The notes beneath the pieces were generated by a model. That model was not told the origin of the DNA. It saw only the letters and a list, made by a program, of their open reading frames with translations, and did no database searches. The position numbers were made by a program, and so were the translations under genes. Shown piece by piece: positions 3,638 to 6,585 of a stretch of 6,585 nt of DNA. Source of the DNA: JACQHJ01 sp038063075 (GTDB lineage Bacteria; Patescibacteriota; Microgenomatia; Levybacterales; UBA12049); assembly GCA_038063075.1 (NCBI GenBank), contig JBBTVW010000058.1, forward strand, positions 1-6,585, written 5' to 3'. Position 1 is the stretch's first letter. Every line of letters begins with the position of its first letter.

Positions 3638-5905
3638 ATGAATTTATTTAAAAAGCTCTCTTTGCTTTTCATAGCTTCTTTTCTTATTCTTTTCTCAAAT
3701 GTCTTCCCTATTAAAAGTGCTAATGCTGCAAGCTTTGATGTAAAATTGTCTGTTGCAAATGATAGTAATGAAAATAAAGATTGGAATAACTCAAGTATTG
3801 ATAAGTGCTACGTAGGTGACGTAGAAGTGCAAGTTAGAGATGCAAATTCAACGCGAACAGTTAAGTATACAAGTGGACCTAACTCCTGCAGCCATGCAAT
3901 AAAAGTCTATAATTCCCCAGAAGCTGGTGAGCCAACGGTTTATACAGTTAAGCTCATTAAGCCAAGCAAGACTCTTAACTATATTGACGTTTTCAATCCT
4001 GCAACCAATCAACATGCCACTTCAAAAGGATCAGCAATAAGCACTAGTGCTATTAGTCCAAGCTACAAAAATTCTACTGTAACCTTTGGTCTTCCTTCTG
4101 TTTATAAACTAAATGTTGCTTATGTTCTAAAAGATAAAAACAATAATTTCTCAATTGATGCTAATGAAAATTGTTATACAGGAAAATTAGATTTACTCGT
4201 TAATGGTAAAGAAAGAACTTGGAGCAGAACTGGCGGATGTACTCCTAGATTTAGCATAAATCATGATGGAACATCAAAGATAAAAATAGTTCTTCCAGAC
4301 AATTCTGATTTTATTTACGCTGGATACAAAAAATCAGATGATAAATCAAACCATGTGGTTAAACTAGTAACAGATAGCCCAAGAAATATTGCCTCAATTA
4401 ATGGCGATGGAACAGTTTACTTTTTCATAAAAGAAAAAACTAATGGCGGTGGTGGCGGAAATGCTTGCTCAGATCCTAAAATAACTTTAGATGGAAAAAA
4501 TGGAAATACGTTTAATCTATCTCTTAAAAACCCATGCAAGACCGAACATAATTATCAATTAAAAGCAAATGCACCTGGTGGGTCAGACTCTAATTGGAAA
4601 GCAAAAATAAATGGAAGTAAGGTAAATGCTAATGATGTAATAACAGTAAAAGCAGGCAAAACTGGCAAATTTAATGTAGTTGTTACTCCTCCAAATAACC
4701 CATCTGCTGGAACACATACTACAGTTGTTTCCGCAACTCAAAAAGACGGAAATTCAAGAAATAAAGATACTATTAAGTTAAAAACCGAAATCGGTCAAAA
4801 ACAAGCATGTTCTTTTAAGAATCCAAAGCTTATTTCAACTGACAATGATAAAAATGGTCAAAAAGGAGATACGATTACATATAACGTTGAACTAAAAAAC
4901 AATAATTCTTCTTGTAAAGATCCTGCTGATTTCAATATTACAGTTGAAAAACCAAATGAATGGAATGTAAACGTTCTTAATGGACAAGAAGAAACCATAA
5001 AGGGAGAGGTAAAAAATCTCAAATCTGAACAAACAAAATTATTAAAAGTTAAAGTAACCTCCCCTACTAGCGCTAAAAAGGGTGAAACATACGAGATAAA
5101 AATAAAAGCAGTTCAAAAAGGACATACTAACCTTAAAGATACTGTTATCCTAAAATATACAGTTGGCAGACAAAATGATAATACCTGTACTGGGTCAGAA
5201 GTTAACCCTTACTTTACTTGCCAAAGTAACGCTTGCGTAGTAGTAAATGCTTGCGGAACAAATACTGGAGGTTGCACACAAGCAGGACAAGCTTGCGGAG
5301 ATGGCGGAAAGAAAATAACAAAGCTCTCATTTGTGATTGGACTTAATACTATTGGAACAACAGGAACAAACACAGTTGCCTTATTTGCTAATTCAAACAA
5401 AGATCCAAAACACCCAAAAAGAACACTTAATGTTGAGGTATTTAATAATCTAAATGAAAAAGTAGAAGAAGTTGCAGCTGAAATAAATTATGTAGCAAGC
5501 CAAAGTGCACAAAATTACGGAAAATTCATTGGCACAGCTACCCTAGCTGAAGATTTTGTAACTGGTGCTTATACTGTAAAAGTGAAAGCAGATGGAAGAC
5601 TTAAAAAACAAATACCAGGTATTCAAAACTTAACAGCTGGAAAAACACATGCAATGTCTCCTGTTAACCTAATCGCTGGAGACGTAGATAATGACAATAA
5701 GCTTGGACTCATAGACTATGGAATCTTAATTAGCTGCTCAATCTTTGCAAAAACAGAAAAAGCAAAAGCACTTTGTAATCAAGATGAATCATATAGACTC
5801 TTATCTGACTTAAACGATGATGGAAAAAGTGAGGATATACAAAACATCGACCAATTAGATTATGGATACTTTATTCAAGAGTATTCAGTTCAAGCTGGTG
5901 ATTAA
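3638..5905 (+). CDS. Secreted multi-domain surface protein with C-terminal dockerin-like module
   Basis: This 755-residue exported protein belongs to no family I can name as a whole. It starts with a Sec signal peptide: KK at 5-6, a hydrophobic core at 7-25 and an ANA|A cleavage site at 30/31, with no lipobox. The mature part appears modular: two similar beta-type domains (about 31-154 and 155-266), a Gly linker (270-274), two Ig-like domains resembling the NEW3/CARDB type (about 276-387 and 389-510), a six-Cys segment (517-553), another beta domain (558-676), and a dockerin-like tail (678-755). It has 16 cysteines, all after the cleavage site and an even number in each module, which suggests disulfides. 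No catalytic motif is visible, so adhesion or display is more likely than hydrolysis. The next gene encodes a likely cohesin. The ATG is favoured because the signal peptide begins there and a promoter lies just upstream. The stop is TAA. Confidence 0.85.
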   Translation: MNLFKKLSLLFIASFLILFSNVFPIKSANAASFDVKLSVANDSNENKDWNNSSIDKCYVGDVEVQVRDANSTRTVKYTSGPNSCSHAIKVYNSPEAGEPTVYTVKLIKPSKTLNYIDVFNPATNQHATSKGSAISTSAISPSYKNSTVTFGLPSVYKLNVAYVLKDKNNNFSIDANENCYTGKLDLLVNGKERTWSRTGGCTPRFSINHDGTSKIKIVLPDNSDFIYAGYKKSDDKSNHVVKLVTDSPRNIASINGDGTVYFFIKEKTNGGGGGNACSDPKITLDGKNGNTFNLSLKNPCKTEHNYQLKANAPGGSDSNWKAKINGSKVNANDVITVKAGKTGKFNVVVTPPNNPSAGTHTTVVSATQKDGNSRNKDTIKLKTEIGQKQACSFKNPKLISTDNDKNGQKGDTITYNVELKNNNSSCKDPADFNITVEKPNEWNVNVLNGQEETIKGEVKNLKSEQTKLLKVKVTSPTSAKKGETYEIKIKAVQKGHTNLKDTVILKYTVGRQNDNTCTGSEVNPYFTCQSNACVVVNACGTNTGGCTQAGQACGDGGKKITKLSFVIGLNTIGTTGTNTVALFANSNKDPKHPKRTLNVEVFNNLNEKVEEVAAEINYVASQSAQNYGKFIGTATLAEDFVTGAYTVKVKADGRLKKQIPGIQNLTAGKTHAMSPVNLIAGDVDNDNKLGLIDYGILISCSIFAKTEKAKALCNQDESYRLLSDLNDDGKSEDIQNIDQLDYGYFIQEYSVQAGD
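3728..4435 (+). repeat. Tandem N-terminal domain duplication (protein level)
   Basis: The two mature N-terminal domains (residues 31-154 and 155-266) share a pattern. Each has an Asn/Asp-rich stretch, then CY-V/T-G (C57 and C179) followed by an alternating beta strand, then a Gly-containing turn with a second Cys (C84 and C201) before another strand. The DNA has diverged, so this is an old duplication or a repeated fold rather than a recent copy. Confidence 0.5.
4463..5167 (+). repeat. Two consecutive Ig-like (NEW3/CARDB-like) domains
   Basis: Residues about 276-387 and 389-510 share an order: AC near the start (C277, C391), strands ending in a second Cys (C300, C426), an Asn-Trp or Glu-Trp segment (NW 319-320, EW 441-442), a V-T-P or V-T-S-P strand, a short A-G or K-G turn, and a closing strand preceded by KDT (376-378; 500-502). 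This layout fits extracellular beta-sandwich spacer domains that hold another module away from the cell. The family assignment is by pattern only. Confidence 0.5.
5186..5296 (+). other. Six-cysteine module within the secreted protein
   Basis: Residues 517-553 contain six cysteines (517, 528, 533, 539, 546, 553) separated by Gly, Asn, Thr and Gln. The motifs include YFTC, NACG, GGC and QACGDGG. The short spacing and the even count suggest a small disulfide-knotted hinge between the Ig-like domains and the last beta domain. No Cys pattern of a metal-binding family is matched. Confidence 0.55.
5669..5902 (+). other. Dockerin-like double EF-hand module
   Basis: Residues 678-755 contain two related halves. 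The first loop DVDNDNKLGLID (682-693) has Asp at positions 1, 3, 5 and 12, as in a dockerin Ca-binding loop, and is followed by YGILI. The second begins DLNDDGK (724-730) and ends LDYGYFI (740-746), with about six extra residues inside the loop. C700 and C713 lie in the linker and may be disulfide-bonded. Dockerins bind cohesin domains, and a cohesin-like protein is encoded next door. Confidence 0.75.
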
Positions 5906-5910
5906 TTAAA

Positions 5911-5939
5911 TTGACAAAAGACTGGAAAACCTAGACAAT
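5911..5939 (+). promoter_or_regulatory. Promoter of the membrane-anchored cohesin-like gene
   Basis: TTGACA (5911-5916) begins five bases after the stop of the dockerin gene. It is followed by a 17-base spacer and GACAAT (5934-5939), a weak -10. Transcription would start near 5946, about 9 bases before the ATG, with no Shine-Dalgarno sequence. TTGACA begins exactly 44 bases before the ATG, as in the upstream gene. The gene may also be reached by read-through, since no terminator is seen in 5906-5954. Confidence 0.45.
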
Positions 5940-5954
5940 AAATTTAACTAAAAA

Positions 5955-6585
5955 ATGGATAATCAAAATTTTCAACAAAATACAACAGAGCCTAAGCCAT
6001 CAGCAGGTGTTCCTTTAAAAACAATTGTTTTAATTGTAATTCTTGCCTTAATTGCAATCTCCCTAGTTTATGTTGCATTTCTTTCCAAAGATGCACCGCT
6101 AAAACAAATTGTTCAAAAAACAACTCAGGAAGAAACTAATCTGGCTGATACTTCCCTATCTATTGATGAATCTACAAAGTCTGAAGAAGGTAATGATTAT
6201 TTTTCAACAGTAAATATAGATACAGGAAAAAATGGTGTAATAGGAGTTCAACTTGAGCTTTATTATGATCCTACCCTTATTACAAATCTAAGCGTTACTC
6301 CGCTTGACTTCTTTCCACAAGCAGTAGAAGTATTAAAAAAGATAGATCAACAAAATGGCAGAATAACTTATGCAATAACAGTTGCACCAGGAGAAGAAGC
6401 TGTTAAAGGTATGGGACAACTTGTAAGAATAAGCTATACACCAATTGGAACTGAGGGAATAAACAGCGTAATTAATTTTCTTCCAAAAACCGAAGTCTCT
6501 GGAGACACAACAGCTGGCTCACTTTTAAAATTAACATCTGACGGAGAAATTAACATTGAATCAAGCTCATCAACTACTAATGAAG
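5955..6585 (+). CDS. Membrane-anchored cohesin-domain-like surface protein, 5' part
   Basis: The first 210 codons are present; the gene runs off the right edge. A short polar N-terminus (1-20, Gln/Asn/Pro-rich) precedes Lys22 and a single hydrophobic helix (23-43, TIVLIVILALIAISLVYVAFL without a cleavage motif), so it is likely a signal anchor with the rest outside. After a polar stalk (45-66), residues about 67-201 look like a cohesin beta-sandwich: SLSIDES, FSTVNIDTG, then GVQLELYYDPTLITNLSV (97-114, the typical cohesin strand ending in YDP), GRITYAITVAPGEEAVKG (135-152), LVRISYTPIG (156-165) and a closing LLKLTSDGEINI (190-201). A Ser/Thr-rich tail starts at 202. There are no cysteines, in contrast to the upstream gene. 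Cohesins bind dockerins, so the natural partner is the secreted protein encoded just upstream; this is inference. A generic Ig-like adhesin domain is the alternative. The ATG is the only good start before the helix. Confidence 0.75.
   Translation, partial: MDNQNFQQNTTEPKPSAGVPLKTIVLIVILALIAISLVYVAFLSKDAPLKQIVQKTTQEETNLADTSLSIDESTKSEEGNDYFSTVNIDTGKNGVIGVQLELYYDPTLITNLSVTPLDFFPQAVEVLKKIDQQNGRITYAITVAPGEEAVKGMGQLVRISYTPIGTEGINSVINFLPKTEVSGDTTAGSLLKLTSDGEINIESSSSTTNE

Noticed and set aside
3638..3727. Lipoprotein signal at the start of the secreted protein
   Set aside because: There is no cysteine near the cleavage region; the ANA|A site fits ordinary signal peptidase I.
5209..5400. A 63-codon minus-strand open frame inside the secreted-protein gene
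   Set aside because: It overlaps the Cys-rich segment of a much longer gene with a signal peptide and clear domain layout; no independent signal supports it.
420..5905. TGA recoding (Gly or Trp), considered because none of the six complete genes ends in TGA
   Set aside because: No gene has an in-frame TGA, Gly is written GGN and Trp TGG, and all proteins have normal ends at TAA or TAG. The standard code explains everything; the lack of TGA stops in six genes is too small a sample.
5906..5954. Intrinsic terminator between the dockerin and cohesin genes
   Set aside because: No stable GC-containing hairpin followed by a T-run is present; the stretch holds promoter-like hexamers instead.

Overview
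The window is AT-rich bacterial chromosome with two divergent blocks. The left block (positions 1-3466, minus strand) is a tightly packed translation operon, rpsB-tsf-frr, followed by a CYTH-domain protein gene and a maf-like gene. Neighbouring genes overlap by 1 base or are separated by 1-6 bases. After maf a separate promoter drives an rseP-type site-2 protease, whose 3' part runs off the left edge. The usual pyrH between tsf and frr is absent.

The right block (3638 to the window end, plus strand) encodes cell-surface proteins. The first is a 755-residue secreted, multi-domain, cysteine-paired protein ending in a dockerin-like double Ca-binding module. The second is a membrane-anchored protein whose extracellular part looks like a cohesin domain; it is cut by the right edge. 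Cohesins bind dockerins, so the simplest reading is a two-gene surface-display pair: the anchored cohesin holds the exported dockerin protein on the cell.

The 171-bp gap between the blocks (3467-3637) carries back-to-back promoters. The rpsB promoter is near consensus (TTGAAT-17-TATAAT) and is followed by a leader of about 75 nt with a hairpin whose 3' arm contains the only clear Shine-Dalgarno-like sequence in the window. The other three transcription-unit heads (rseP, the dockerin gene, the cohesin gene) have promoter elements so close to the ATG that their mRNAs would be nearly leaderless, with no Shine-Dalgarno sequence.

Organism: the mix of low G+C content, a very short EF-Ts (150 residues), an S2 protein with a long Lys/Glu tail, no Shine-Dalgarno at most starts, and cohesin/dockerin surface proteins with Cys-rich linkers suggests a candidate phyla radiation (Patescibacteria) bacterium, perhaps Microgenomates. 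This is inference from gene content, not a phylogenetic result. All six complete genes end in TAA or TAG and none needs TGA recoding. No tRNA, rRNA, CRISPR array, insertion sequence or convincing intrinsic terminator was seen.
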